Part shown: in pieces, positions 1 to 8,097 of the stretch
How the letters are laid out: each line of letters begins with the position of its first letter
Numbering within the stretch: the stretch's first letter is position 1
DNA from: Variovorax ginsengisoli
Lineage (GTDB): Bacteria; Pseudomonadota; Gammaproteobacteria; Burkholderiales; Burkholderiaceae_C
NCBI RefSeq assembly: GCF_030811835.1
Contig: NZ_JAUSRO010000001.1
Span: forward strand, 186,001 to 250,000
Direction: 5' to 3'
Length of the DNA stretch: 64,000 bases
Notes under the pieces: model-generated
Told to the model about the DNA's origin: nothing
The model's input: the letters and a program-made list of their open reading frames with translations, nothing else
Database searches by the model: none
Program-made: the position numbers and the translations under genes

Positions 1-533
1 GCAACGCCGGCCTGAAGGCCAAGGACGTGCCGGTCGTTGCCTTCTCGGTGGGTGAAGAAGAGCTGCGCGGCGTGGACACCAAGCCGCTGGTGGGCCACCT
101 GGCCGCATGGAACTACTTCATGTCGATCAAGAACCCGACCAACACCGCTTTCATCAAGCAGTGGAGCGACTACGCCAAGGCCAACAAGATCCCTGGCCAC
201 ATGGACAAGCCACTGACCAACGACCCGATGGAAGCCACCTGGATCGGCATCCACATGTGGAAGCAGGCCGTCGAGAAGGCCAAGTCGACCGACACCGACA
301 AGGTGATCGCCGCCATGGCCGGCCAGACCTTCAACGCACCGTCGGGCATCGTCTCGAAGATGGACGAGAAGAACCACCACCTGCACAAGAGCGTGTTCAT
401 CGGCGAGATCAAGGCCGACGGCCAATTCAACGTGGTGTGGAAGACGCCGGGCCCGGTCAAGGCCAAGCCGTGGAGCCCGTACATCGAAGGCAACGACAAG
501 AAGCCCGACCAGCCTGCCGGCAAGTCGATGTAA
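1..533 (+). CDS. urtA: Urea ABC transporter substrate-binding protein UrtA, C-terminal part
   Basis: The frame is open from the window edge (codons in phase from base 3) to a TAA at 531-533, leaving about 177 C-terminal residues. UrtA is the periplasmic urea receptor of the high-affinity UrtABCDE importer. The visible part has the family's late motifs: NDPMEATWIGIHMWKQAVEKA, a segment around GQTFNAPSGIVSKMDEKNHH, and a Gly/Pro-rich tail ending near WSPYIEGN. The identification rests on these motifs and on the urtBCDE genes that follow on the same strand. The start and signal peptide lie outside the window. A structured repeat (535-637) separates it from urtB, as is common between a highly expressed binding-protein gene and its membrane genes. 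Confidence 0.93.
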   Translation, partial: NAGLKAKDVPVVAFSVGEEELRGVDTKPLVGHLAAWNYFMSIKNPTNTAFIKQWSDYAKANKIPGHMDKPLTNDPMEATWIGIHMWKQAVEKAKSTDTDKVIAAMAGQTFNAPSGIVSKMDEKNHHLHKSVFIGEIKADGQFNVVWKTPGPVKAKPWSPYIEGNDKKPDQPAGKSM

Positions 534-534
534 G

Positions 535-637
535 TTGGCTCGCCCCCCGGATGCGGCGCACTGCGTGTCGCCTCCTCCCACCCCCTACCGGGGGCAACAC
601 CTGCGGCCCGGCGAAGCCGGTTCCGCGGTGTTCCTGG
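535..637 (+). repeat. Structured intergenic repeat, copy 1 (urtA-urtB)
   Basis: This stretch matches the reverse complement of two others in the window (30756-30859 and 46739-46843). The conserved core runs from GCGCACTGCGTGTCG through CCCCCTACCGGGGGCAACAC to GAAGCCGGTTCCGCGGTGTT. It can fold into at least two hairpins, CCCC-taCC-GGGG-like and GCCGG-near-CCGGC-like. It starts right after the urtA stop and ends about 20 bases before the urtB start. In all three copies the same end points toward the start codon of the next gene. Confidence 0.8.
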
Positions 638-659
638 TTCAGCCCATAGAGAGATTGCT

Positions 660-2255
660 GTGCAGTTACACATGCGCTTCCTTCATGCGTGCGCGGCGGT
701 TTCGCTTGCGCTTGCCGCGGTTTCGTCCGCGCACGCGCTGAGCTCCGAAGAAGCCCGCGCCATCGCCTCGGGCGACACCGAGGCCCGCATCGCCGCGCTC
801 GACAAGGCGGTGCTTACCGCCGACGAGAAGACGGCGGCCTTCATTCAGGCGATGGCCGACGACGCGGTCAAGTACACCGCGGACAAGGTCTTCGTCATCA
901 AGGACGACAAGGGTTATGACCCGGTCACCGGCATCGAGCTGAAGGTGCCCGACGACGCCGAGGATGTCGTCAACAACAACCTGATGCGCGGTGCCTTCGA
1001 CGCCGCGCAGGCCGTGCTGCGGCTCACCAGCAAGGACGACAAGGTGCGTGCCGAAGCGGCGCAGGGCCTGCTCAAGGAGCCCAGCGAATCGCGCCTGCCG
1101 GCGGTGGAAAAGGCACTGGCCGCCGAGACGGATCCGTCGATCAAGGCCCAGCTCGAACTGGTGCGTGCCGCATCGATGCTCAACAGCGCAGACGCCGCCA
1201 AACGCATTGCGGCGGCCAAGGCTTTGGGCGAGCGCAAGAGCCCCGACACCAAACTTCTGCTCAATCAGCGGCTGGCCGACGAGACCGATGCCGGCGTGAA
1301 GACCGCGATTCTGGCTTCGGTGGCGAGCATCGACGGTGCGCTGGTCTGGGGCGATCGCATCAACGCGATCTTCAGCGGCATCAGCCTGGGCTCGGTGCTG
1401 CTGCTGGCCGCACTCGGCCTGGCCATCACCTATGGGCTGATGGGTGTGATCAACATGGCGCATGGCGAGCTGATGATGATCGGCGCCTATGCCACCTACG
1501 TCATGCAGACGCTGTTCCAGAAGTACCTGCCGGAGGCTGCCTTCGGTTGGTACCTGGTGGCTGCCATCCCCGTGTCCTTCATGGCGTCTGCGCTGGTCGG
1601 TGCCGTGCTCGAACGCGGCGTGATCCGCTTCCTGTACGGCCGGCCGCTGGAAACGCTGCTCGCGACCTGGGGCATCAGCCTGATGCTTCAACAACTGGTG
1701 CGCACGCTCTTTGGCGCGCAGAACGTCGGCGTGGAGAACCCCGGCTGGATGAGCGGCGGCTTCACCATGCTGAGCAACGTGACGCTGCCCTGGAACCGCA
1801 TCGGCATCGTCGTCTTCGCGGTGCTGGTGCTGCTGGCGATGGGTTGGCTCATCGGCCGCACGCGGCTCGGCCTGTTCGTGCGTGGTGTGACGCAGAACCG
1901 GCCCATCGCCTCGTGCATGGGCGTGAACACCGCGCGCATCGATACCTACGCCTTCGCGCTGGGCTCAGGCATTGCCGGCCTGGCGGGCTGCGCGCTGAGC
2001 CAGATCGGCAACGTCGGCCCCGACCTCGGCCAGAGCTACATCGTCGACTCGTTCATGGTGGTGGTGATGGGTGGCGTCGGCCAGCTCGCTGGCACCGTCT
2101 ACGCCGCGATGGGGCTTGGCATCCTGAACAAGTTCATCGAAGGCTGGGCCGGCGCGGTGCTCGCGAAGATCGCGGTGCTGGTCTTCATCATCATCTTCAT
2201 CCAGAAGCGGCCGCAGGGCATCTTCGCGATGAAGGGCCGGAGCGCAGAAGCATGA
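660..2255 (+). CDS. urtB: Urea ABC transporter permease UrtB
   Basis: This is a 531-residue inner-membrane permease of the LivH type. An N-terminal signal-like segment ends near SSAHA. About 200 residues of soluble helical sequence follow (residues 27-225), an extension typical of UrtB and absent from LivH. The permease core starts near residue 240 with FSGISLGSVLLLAALGLAIT and the LivH-like GVINMAHGELMMIGAYA. The GTG at 660 has an AGAGAG seven bases upstream; an in-frame ATG at 672 is an alternative. The gene overlaps urtC by four bases (ATGA). It acts with UrtC as the membrane channel for urea. Confidence 0.93.
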   Translation: MQLHMRFLHACAAVSLALAAVSSAHALSSEEARAIASGDTEARIAALDKAVLTADEKTAAFIQAMADDAVKYTADKVFVIKDDKGYDPVTGIELKVPDDAEDVVNNNLMRGAFDAAQAVLRLTSKDDKVRAEAAQGLLKEPSESRLPAVEKALAAETDPSIKAQLELVRAASMLNSADAAKRIAAAKALGERKSPDTKLLLNQRLADETDAGVKTAILASVASIDGALVWGDRINAIFSGISLGSVLLLAALGLAITYGLMGVINMAHGELMMIGAYATYVMQTLFQKYLPEAAFGWYLVAAIPVSFMASALVGAVLERGVIRFLYGRPLETLLATWGISLMLQQLVRTLFGAQNVGVENPGWMSGGFTMLSNVTLPWNRIGIVVFAVLVLLAMGWLIGRTRLGLFVRGVTQNRPIASCMGVNTARIDTYAFALGSGIAGLAGCALSQIGNVGPDLGQSYIVDSFMVVVMGGVGQLAGTVYAAMGLGILNKFIEGWAGAVLAKIAVLVFIIIFIQKRPQGIFAMKGRSAEA

Positions 2256-3466
2256 GCAAGGTTGTTCTTCCCACCAAGGGTCCATTGCTGACTGGCAAGG
2301 GCTGGACCGTCTTTTTCGTCGCGCTGATCGTCGTGTGCGCCGTGGCGCCCATGCTCAACCTGCTGGTGCCGCGCGAGAGCATGTTCTACATGAGCGACTA
2401 TGCGGTGGCGCTGGTCGGCAAGATCATGTGCTACGCCATCTGCGCGCTGGCCATGGACCTGATCTGGGGCTACACCGGCATTCTGTCGCTCGGCCACGGC
2501 ATGTTCTTCGCGCTGGGCGGCTACATGATGGGCATGTACCTCATGCGCCAGATCGGCCGCGACGGCAACTACAAGAGCGACCTGCCGGACTTCATGGTGT
2601 TCCTCGACTGGAAGACGCTGCCCTGGCACTGGACCTTCAGCGACAGTTTCGTCATGACCTTGATCCTGATCGTCGTGGTACCCGGCCTGATCGCCTTCGT
2701 GTTCGGCTTCTTCGCCTTCCGTTCGCGCATCAAGGGCGTGTACTTCTCGATCATCACGCAGGCCATGACTTTCGCCGCAATGCTGCTGTTCTTCCGCAAC
2801 GAGACAGGCTTCGGCGGCAACAACGGCTTCACCGACTTCAAGCGCATCCTCGGCATCCCGATCGCGACGCAGGAGATGCGCATGACGCTGTTCGCGCTCA
2901 CCGGCGCAACGCTGCTGGGCTTCTTCCTGTTCAGCAAGTGGCTCATCGGCAGCAAGTTCGGACGGGTGCTGCAGGCCATCCGCGACGCGGAGACGCGCGT
3001 GATGTTCTCGGGCTACAACCCGCTGCCGTACAAGCTCACGATCTGGGTCATCTCTGCCATCATGTGCGGCGTGGCCGGCGCGCTGTATGTGCCGCAGGTC
3101 GGCATCATCAACCCGAGCGAGATGAGCGCGGCCAACTCGATCGAGATCGCGGTGTGGGCCGCCGTCGGCGGGCGCGCAACGCTCATTGGCCCGATCATCG
3201 GCGCCTTCATCGTCAACGGCGCGAAGAGCTGGCTGACGGTGGCCTACCCCGAGTACTGGCTCTACTTTTTGGGCGCGCTGTTCATCGCCGTCACGCTGTT
3301 CTTGCCGAACGGCATCGTCGGGCTGGTGCGCAAGTGGCGGTCGAAGGGCAAGAACACGTTGAGCGATGGTCGCCTGGAAGCCCAGCGCGCGCTGGCCGCA
3401 TCCGAAGGCGTGGAACCGAGCGCTCTGCCACCGATCGCTGTCGAGCCGAAGGGAGCCCGCGCATGA
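2252..3466 (+). CDS. urtC: Urea ABC transporter permease UrtC
   Basis: This 404-residue LivM-type permease has many hydrophobic segments from residue 14 onward, including a core around DLIWGYTGILSLGHGMFFAL and a late GRATLIGPIIGAFIVNGAKS. The start ATG overlaps the urtB stop and the end overlaps the urtD start, so the three genes look translationally coupled. The long insert with NETGFGGNNGFTDFKRILG, between membrane segments, is typical of UrtC. It should pair with UrtB to form the urea path. Confidence 0.93.
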   Translation: MSKVVLPTKGPLLTGKGWTVFFVALIVVCAVAPMLNLLVPRESMFYMSDYAVALVGKIMCYAICALAMDLIWGYTGILSLGHGMFFALGGYMMGMYLMRQIGRDGNYKSDLPDFMVFLDWKTLPWHWTFSDSFVMTLILIVVVPGLIAFVFGFFAFRSRIKGVYFSIITQAMTFAAMLLFFRNETGFGGNNGFTDFKRILGIPIATQEMRMTLFALTGATLLGFFLFSKWLIGSKFGRVLQAIRDAETRVMFSGYNPLPYKLTIWVISAIMCGVAGALYVPQVGIINPSEMSAANSIEIAVWAAVGGRATLIGPIIGAFIVNGAKSWLTVAYPEYWLYFLGALFIAVTLFLPNGIVGLVRKWRSKGKNTLSDGRLEAQRALAASEGVEPSALPPIAVEPKGARA

Positions 3467-4341
3467 CCCCCGACCTGATGGAATCCGGCGCCCAGCGCAC
3501 GGCGCGTGCCCACGGCCTGCCGTACCCCGGCGGCAGCACCGAATCCGGTGGCCGTGCCGCCGACTTCGGCCGGCATGCGACGCCAGGCGAAGTCGACATC
3601 ACGCACGGTCGCATCCTCTACCTGGAGGACGTGTGCGTGAGCTTCGACGGCTTCAAGGCGATCAACAAGCTCAGCCTGGACATCGCGCCCGGCGAGCTGC
3701 GCTGCATCATCGGCCCGAACGGCGCCGGCAAGACCACGATGATGGACATCATCACCGGCAAGACACGGCCTGACAGCGGCACCGTGTTCTTCGGCAGCAC
3801 CATCGACCTGCTGCGCCACAAGGAAGCCGAGATCGCCCAACTGGGCATCGGCCGCAAGTTCCAGAAGCCGACCGTGTTCGAGCAACTCACCGTGTTCGAG
3901 AACCTCGAGCTCGCCCTGAAGACCGACAAGGGCGTGAAGCGCTCGATGCTGTTCAAGCTCGATTCGGCGCAGAGCGACCGGCTGGCCGAGATCATCGAGA
4001 CGATTCACCTGGCCGACAGCGTGTCGCGCATGGCAGGCAACCTGAGCCACGGCCAGAAGCAGTGGCTGGAGATCGGCATGCTGCTGATGCAGGACCCGAA
4101 GCTGCTGCTGCTCGACGAACCCGTGGCCGGCATGACCGACGAGGAAACGGCGCGGACGGCGGAACTGTTCCTTACGCTGAAGGGCAAGCACTCGCTGATG
4201 GTGGTGGAGCACGACATGAGCTTCATCCGCACGATCTCGGAGATCGTGACGGTGCTGTGCGACGGCTCTGTTCTGGCGCAAGGCACGTTGGATGAGGTGC
4301 AGGCGGATGAGCGGGTGATCGAGGTTTATCTTGGGCGTTGA
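3463..4341 (+). CDS. urtD: Urea ABC transporter ATP-binding protein UrtD
   Basis: This 292-residue protein is one of the two ATPases of the Urt importer. Walker A is GPNGAGKTT, the signature is LSHGQKQWLEIG (the LSHGQ form is characteristic of UrtD) and Walker B is LLLLDEP. About 45 residues precede the ABC domain (MTPDLMESG to DITHGRI); they are low-complexity and longer than in most homologues. The ATG overlaps the urtC stop by four bases. A 246-base gap with a large inverted-repeat element separates it from urtE. Confidence 0.93.
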   Translation: MTPDLMESGAQRTARAHGLPYPGGSTESGGRAADFGRHATPGEVDITHGRILYLEDVCVSFDGFKAINKLSLDIAPGELRCIIGPNGAGKTTMMDIITGKTRPDSGTVFFGSTIDLLRHKEAEIAQLGIGRKFQKPTVFEQLTVFENLELALKTDKGVKRSMLFKLDSAQSDRLAEIIETIHLADSVSRMAGNLSHGQKQWLEIGMLLMQDPKLLLLDEPVAGMTDEETARTAELFLTLKGKHSLMVVEHDMSFIRTISEIVTVLCDGSVLAQGTLDEVQADERVIEVYLGR

Positions 4342-4356
4342 ATTGCGCCACCCCAA

Positions 4357-4542
4357 GCCCGGCAGGCGGTGCGGGCCGGGCGATCCCCTCTGCGCCGCTG
4401 AGGAGTGCAGCCTGTCGCGGACCAGGGCTCGCGATTGTCTGAGCGCAGCGAGTTTGAGCGAGACCCCGCGAAAGGCGAGCACCGCAAGGCAGCCCGAAGG
4501 GCCGGCGCAGTGGGGTCGTCTGGCCCGTGCCGCCTGCCGGGC
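4357..4542. repeat. Large inverted-repeat element between urtD and urtE
   Basis: A left arm at 4357-4397 pairs with a right arm at 4503-4542. The outer 21 bases (GCCCGGCAGGCGGTGCGGGCC against its complement at 4522-4542) have a single mismatch. The next segment (GATCCCCTCTGCGCCG against CGGCGCAGTGGGGTCG) is also close to complementary. About 105 bases lie between, including GTCTGAGCGCAGCGAG. No protein of its own is convincing; the open frame crossing it is an in-frame extension upstream of urtE. It looks like a small non-autonomous repeat (MITE- or REP-like). Confidence 0.7.
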
Positions 4543-4587
4543 GCCCACCCACGGGACGCAAAACCCAAGCTGACCAAGGAACAAAGA

Positions 4588-5280
4588 ATGCTCACAGTCA
4601 AGAACATCCACCAGTACTACGGCGGCTCCCACATCCTGCGCGACGTGAGCTTCACCGCCACGCTCGGCAAGGTCACCGTGCTGCTCGGCCGCAACGGCGT
4701 CGGCAAGACCACGCTGCTCAAGTCGCTGATGGGCCTGGTGCCGATCAAGAGCGGCAGCATCGAATTCGACGGCCAGCCGATCCAGAAGCAGACGCCCTAC
4801 GAGCGTGCCCGCGCCGGCATGGGCTTCGTGCCGCAGGGCCGCGAGATCTTCGCGCGGCTGACGGTGGAGGAGAACCTGCGCATGGGCCTGGCGTACAAGA
4901 GCGGCAGCACGCCGATTCCGGCCGAGCTGTTCGAGCTGTTCCCGATCCTCAAACAGTTCATGAACCGCCGCGGCGGCGATCTTTCCGGCGGGCAGCAGCA
5001 GCAGCTGGCCATCGCCCGCGCGCTTGCGCCCAAGCCCAAGCTGCTGATCCTCGACGAGCCGACCGAAGGCATCCAGCCGAGCATCATCAAGGACATCGGC
5101 CGTGTCATCCGCATGCTGGCCGACCGCGGCGACATGGCGATCGTGCTGTGCGAGCAGTACTACGACTTCGCGCAGGAGCTGGCCGACGACTACCTCGTGA
5201 TGGAGCGTGGCGAAGTCATCGCGCGCGGCCTGGGCAAGGACATGGAAGCCAACGGCGTCCGGCAGCTCGTCGCCATCTGA
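4588..5280 (+). CDS. urtE: Urea ABC transporter ATP-binding protein UrtE
   Basis: This 230-residue ATPase completes the Urt importer. It shows Walker A GRNGVGKTT, signature LSGGQQQQLAIARAL, Walker B LLILDEPTEGIQP and the LivF-like start LTVKNIHQYYGGSHILRDVSF. The frame stays open upstream to 4405, but that part is repeat DNA. The ATG at 4588, preceded by AAGGAACAAAG, gives the normal family length. Urease genes usually follow urtE in this group; here an efflux operon follows. Confidence 0.93.
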   Translation: MLTVKNIHQYYGGSHILRDVSFTATLGKVTVLLGRNGVGKTTLLKSLMGLVPIKSGSIEFDGQPIQKQTPYERARAGMGFVPQGREIFARLTVEENLRMGLAYKSGSTPIPAELFELFPILKQFMNRRGGDLSGGQQQQLAIARALAPKPKLLILDEPTEGIQPSIIKDIGRVIRMLADRGDMAIVLCEQYYDFAQELADDYLVMERGEVIARGLGKDMEANGVRQLVAI

Positions 5281-5321
5281 TCGTCGGCTGGCAGGCCTGT
5301 CCGGGGCGGTGCATCCCAAAC

Positions 5322-5335
5322 TGACAAAACCGTCA
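5322..5335. promoter_or_regulatory. Candidate response-regulator site TGAC-N6-GTCA
   Basis: TGACAAAACCGTCA is a short palindrome 50 bases before the start of the efflux operon, followed by a further CATTCAG. Heavy-metal-type OmpR-family regulators (CopR/CzcR/IrlR group) bind A/T-centred repeats of this general form. The operon ends in such a regulator (11255-11953), so autoregulation is a reasonable inference. Confidence 0.4.
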
Positions 5336-5384
5336 TTCAGCCGACAGCGTGCAGTCGGCGCCGGGTCCCTAGAGTGCATCCACC

Positions 5385-6920
5385 ATGGACCGATCCGATG
5401 CACCTGTGCGCCTTTTTTTCGCCACACCCAGACTGACGGCGCTGGCCCTGGCCGCGTTGCTCGCTGGCTGTGCAGTCGGCCCAGACTATGTCCGACCTAC
5501 GGTGGAGGTACCGGCGGCCTACAAGGAAGACAGCGGCTGGAAGCCCGCCACACCGCAGCTCGTCGACGCCTCCCGGCCCTGGTGGGATCTCTACGGCGAT
5601 CCGACGCTGAGCGCGTTGATGGCGCAGGCGAACCGGGCGAACCAGAGCATCAAGCAGTCCGAGGCCGCCTACCGCCAGGCGCGTGCCATTGCCGATGCGG
5701 CGCGTGCCGGCTTCTGGCCGACGGTGGGGCTCAATGGCGGTGCCAAGCGCGCGAAGACCAACACCGACGGCATCAAGCTGGGCGACAACTACAGCCTCGG
5801 TTTTTCCGCAAGCTGGGAGCCGGATGTGTGGGGCGCCGTACGACGCGCGGTCGAGGCCGACGATGCCGGCACGCAGGCCAGTGCGGCCGACCTGGCGGCG
5901 GCCAAGCTGAGCATCCAGTCGACGCTGGCGCAGGACTATCTGCAACTGCGCGTGACCGACCTGCAGCGCCGCCTCTATGCGGCCACCACCGATGCCTATG
6001 CGAAGTCGCTGGCGCTCACCCAGCACCAGTACGCGGCCGGTGTGGCGCTGCGTTCGGACGTGGCGCTGGCTGAAAGCCAGCTTGCCTCTGCCCAGGCCCA
6101 GGCGGTCGATCTCGACGCGACGCGCAACCAGCTTGAACACGCCATCGCGGTACTGACCGGCCAGCCGCCGTCGACCTTTGCGCTCGCGCCGCTGGACGCG
6201 ACAAGCGACGCCACGCTGGCGAACATTCCCGTGATCCCGGCCGGCGTGCCTTCCACGCTGCTGGAACGCCGGCCCGACATCGCGGGCGCCGAGCGCCGTG
6301 TGCTGGCGGCCAATGCCAACATCGGCGTGGCGCAGGCGGCCTTTTTCCCGGAACTCGTGCTGAGTGCGAGCGGCGGCTTCAGCAGCGGGAGGATCGGCGC
6401 GTTGTTCAACACGCCTAGCCGCGTGTTCTCCCTCGGTGGGACCCTGGCCCAGACGCTCTTCGACGGCGGGCTTCGCCGCGCGCACAGCGACCAGGCCATC
6501 GCCACCTACGACGCGACCGTGGCCCAGTACAAGGAAACCGTGCTGGCCGCTTTCCAGCAGGTCGAGGACGACCTTTCCACGCTGCGGGTGCTCGAAGGCG
6601 AATCGACGCTGCAGGCGCGAGCGGTGGCCGCATCGCAGCTGTCGGAACGGCTTGCGCTGAGCCAGTACCGTGCAGGCACCTCGAGCTACCTGAACGTGGT
6701 GACGGCGCAGGCGCAGTCGCTGTCGAACCAGCGCAGCGCGGCCCAGCTTCTGGGGCGGCGGCTCAGTGCCAGCGTCTCGCTGATCGCGGCCACTGGCGGC
6801 GGCTGGCACGCGAACGATCTCGCCACCGCCCCGGACGCCGCTGCCTCCTCTTTCTCCTCCTCTCAACCCCCCGTGCCGCAGCAGGCCGCTGCCGACCTGC
6901 ACGCCCGCGCCGGAAGCTGA
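5385..6920 (+). CDS. RND efflux outer-membrane lipoprotein (NodT/OprM family)
   Basis: This 511-residue TolC-like channel subunit exports substrates handed over by the RND pump encoded downstream. A lipoprotein signal ends in the lipobox LLAGC (Cys29), followed by AVGPDYVRP and the family motif near WWDLYGDPTLSALM. Two repeated helical halves follow; the late GGTLAQTLFDGGLRRA and SYLNVVTAQAQSLSNQRSAAQLLGRR are hallmark sequences of the NodT group. The last 30 residues are Ser/Pro-rich and probably disordered. It is the first gene of a five-gene operon and the next gene starts four bases after its stop. Confidence 0.92.
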   Translation: MDRSDAPVRLFFATPRLTALALAALLAGCAVGPDYVRPTVEVPAAYKEDSGWKPATPQLVDASRPWWDLYGDPTLSALMAQANRANQSIKQSEAAYRQARAIADAARAGFWPTVGLNGGAKRAKTNTDGIKLGDNYSLGFSASWEPDVWGAVRRAVEADDAGTQASAADLAAAKLSIQSTLAQDYLQLRVTDLQRRLYAATTDAYAKSLALTQHQYAAGVALRSDVALAESQLASAQAQAVDLDATRNQLEHAIAVLTGQPPSTFALAPLDATSDATLANIPVIPAGVPSTLLERRPDIAGAERRVLAANANIGVAQAAFFPELVLSASGGFSSGRIGALFNTPSRVFSLGGTLAQTLFDGGLRRAHSDQAIATYDATVAQYKETVLAAFQQVEDDLSTLRVLEGESTLQARAVAASQLSERLALSQYRAGTSSYLNVVTAQAQSLSNQRSAAQLLGRRLSASVSLIAATGGGWHANDLATAPDAAASSFSSSQPPVPQQAAADLHARAGS

Positions 6921-6924
6921 TGCC

Positions 6925-8097
6925 ATGACCACGACGAACCCCTTCCTTCAACGCCGCACCCGATGGATCGCCGGTGCCGCCTTCCTGGTGGTGTGCGGCG
7001 GCGTGGCCTGGTCGCTCCACCGGCCGGCCCGTGCCGCAGCACCTGAGGCCGCAGCGAAACCGCCGCCGGTGCAGGTGACGACGACCCGTGTCAAGCAGCA
7101 GGACGTGCAGGTCTACAGGGCCGGCATCGGCACGGTGAACTCGATGGCCACCGTCACGGTGAAGGCGCGCATCGACGGCCAGCTCGACAAGGTCGGCTTC
7201 ACCGAAGGGCAGGACGTGAAGGCGGGTCAGTTGCTGGCCCAGCTCGACCCACGCACGCTGCAGGCGCAGCTCGCGCAGTCGCAGGCCGCCCGTGCCAAGG
7301 ACCAGGCGCAGCTTGCCAACGCGCAGGCCGACCTGCAGCGCTACACCACGCTGATCGCGCAGGATGCGGCGACCCAGCAGCAGCTCGACACCCAGAAGGC
7401 CTTGGTCGCCCAGCTCGCGGCGGCCGTGCAGACCGACAGCGCAGCAGTGCAGTACGCCCAGGTACAGCTGAGCTTCACCCGCATCGTCTCGCCCATCGAC
7501 GGCCGCGCGGGCGCGCGGCTGGTCGACCCCGGCAACATCGTGCACGCCGCCGACACCGGCGGGCTGGTCGTGATCAACCAGATCGATCCGATTGCCGTGC
7601 AGTTCACGCTGCCCGAGGACGCGGTGCAGGACATCCACCGCGCGCAGCAGCAGGGCACCCAGCCGCTCGGCGTGGTGGCGTACGACCGCAGCGGCACCGA
7701 AGTGCTCGGTACCGGCAAGCTGATCCTGTTGAACAACCAGATCGACACCACGACCGGCACCGTGCAGCTCAAGGGCAGCTTCGCCAACCCCACGCGCGCG
7801 CTGTGGCCCGGCCAGTTCGTCAACGTGCGGCTGCAACTTGGCCTGCGCCACAACGCGCTCACCGTGCCGGCCGCTGCCGTGCAGCGCGGCCAGGACGCGA
7901 CCTATGTGTGGACGGTGAGCGACGACGGCACCGTGGCCAGCACGCCGGTGCACGTGGTGCAGATCGCCGATGGCACCGCCGTGATCGACAAGGGCCTGAC
8001 CGGTGGCCAGCGCGTGGTGGTCGACGGGCAGTACAAATTGCGCCCGGGTGCGCACATTGCCGAGCCTGCCAGGCCTGCAAGCGGGAGCGCCAATTGA
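6925..8097 (+). CDS. RND efflux periplasmic adaptor (MdtA-like)
   Basis: This 390-residue membrane-fusion protein bridges the inner-membrane pump and the outer-membrane channel. It has one N-terminal membrane anchor (WIAGAAFLVVCGGVAWSL), a lipoyl half-motif (VTVKARIDGQLDKVGFTEGQ), a Gln/Ala-rich hairpin around residues 105-165, and the second lipoyl/beta-barrel part with FTRIVSPIDGRAGARLVDPG. It resembles the MdtA/MuxA group. Its stop overlaps the TTG start of the pump gene, so the two are probably made in a fixed ratio. Confidence 0.92.
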   Translation: MTTTNPFLQRRTRWIAGAAFLVVCGGVAWSLHRPARAAAPEAAAKPPPVQVTTTRVKQQDVQVYRAGIGTVNSMATVTVKARIDGQLDKVGFTEGQDVKAGQLLAQLDPRTLQAQLAQSQAARAKDQAQLANAQADLQRYTTLIAQDAATQQQLDTQKALVAQLAAAVQTDSAAVQYAQVQLSFTRIVSPIDGRAGARLVDPGNIVHAADTGGLVVINQIDPIAVQFTLPEDAVQDIHRAQQQGTQPLGVVAYDRSGTEVLGTGKLILLNNQIDTTTGTVQLKGSFANPTRALWPGQFVNVRLQLGLRHNALTVPAAAVQRGQDATYVWTVSDDGTVASTPVHVVQIADGTAVIDKGLTGGQRVVVDGQYKLRPGAHIAEPARPASGSAN

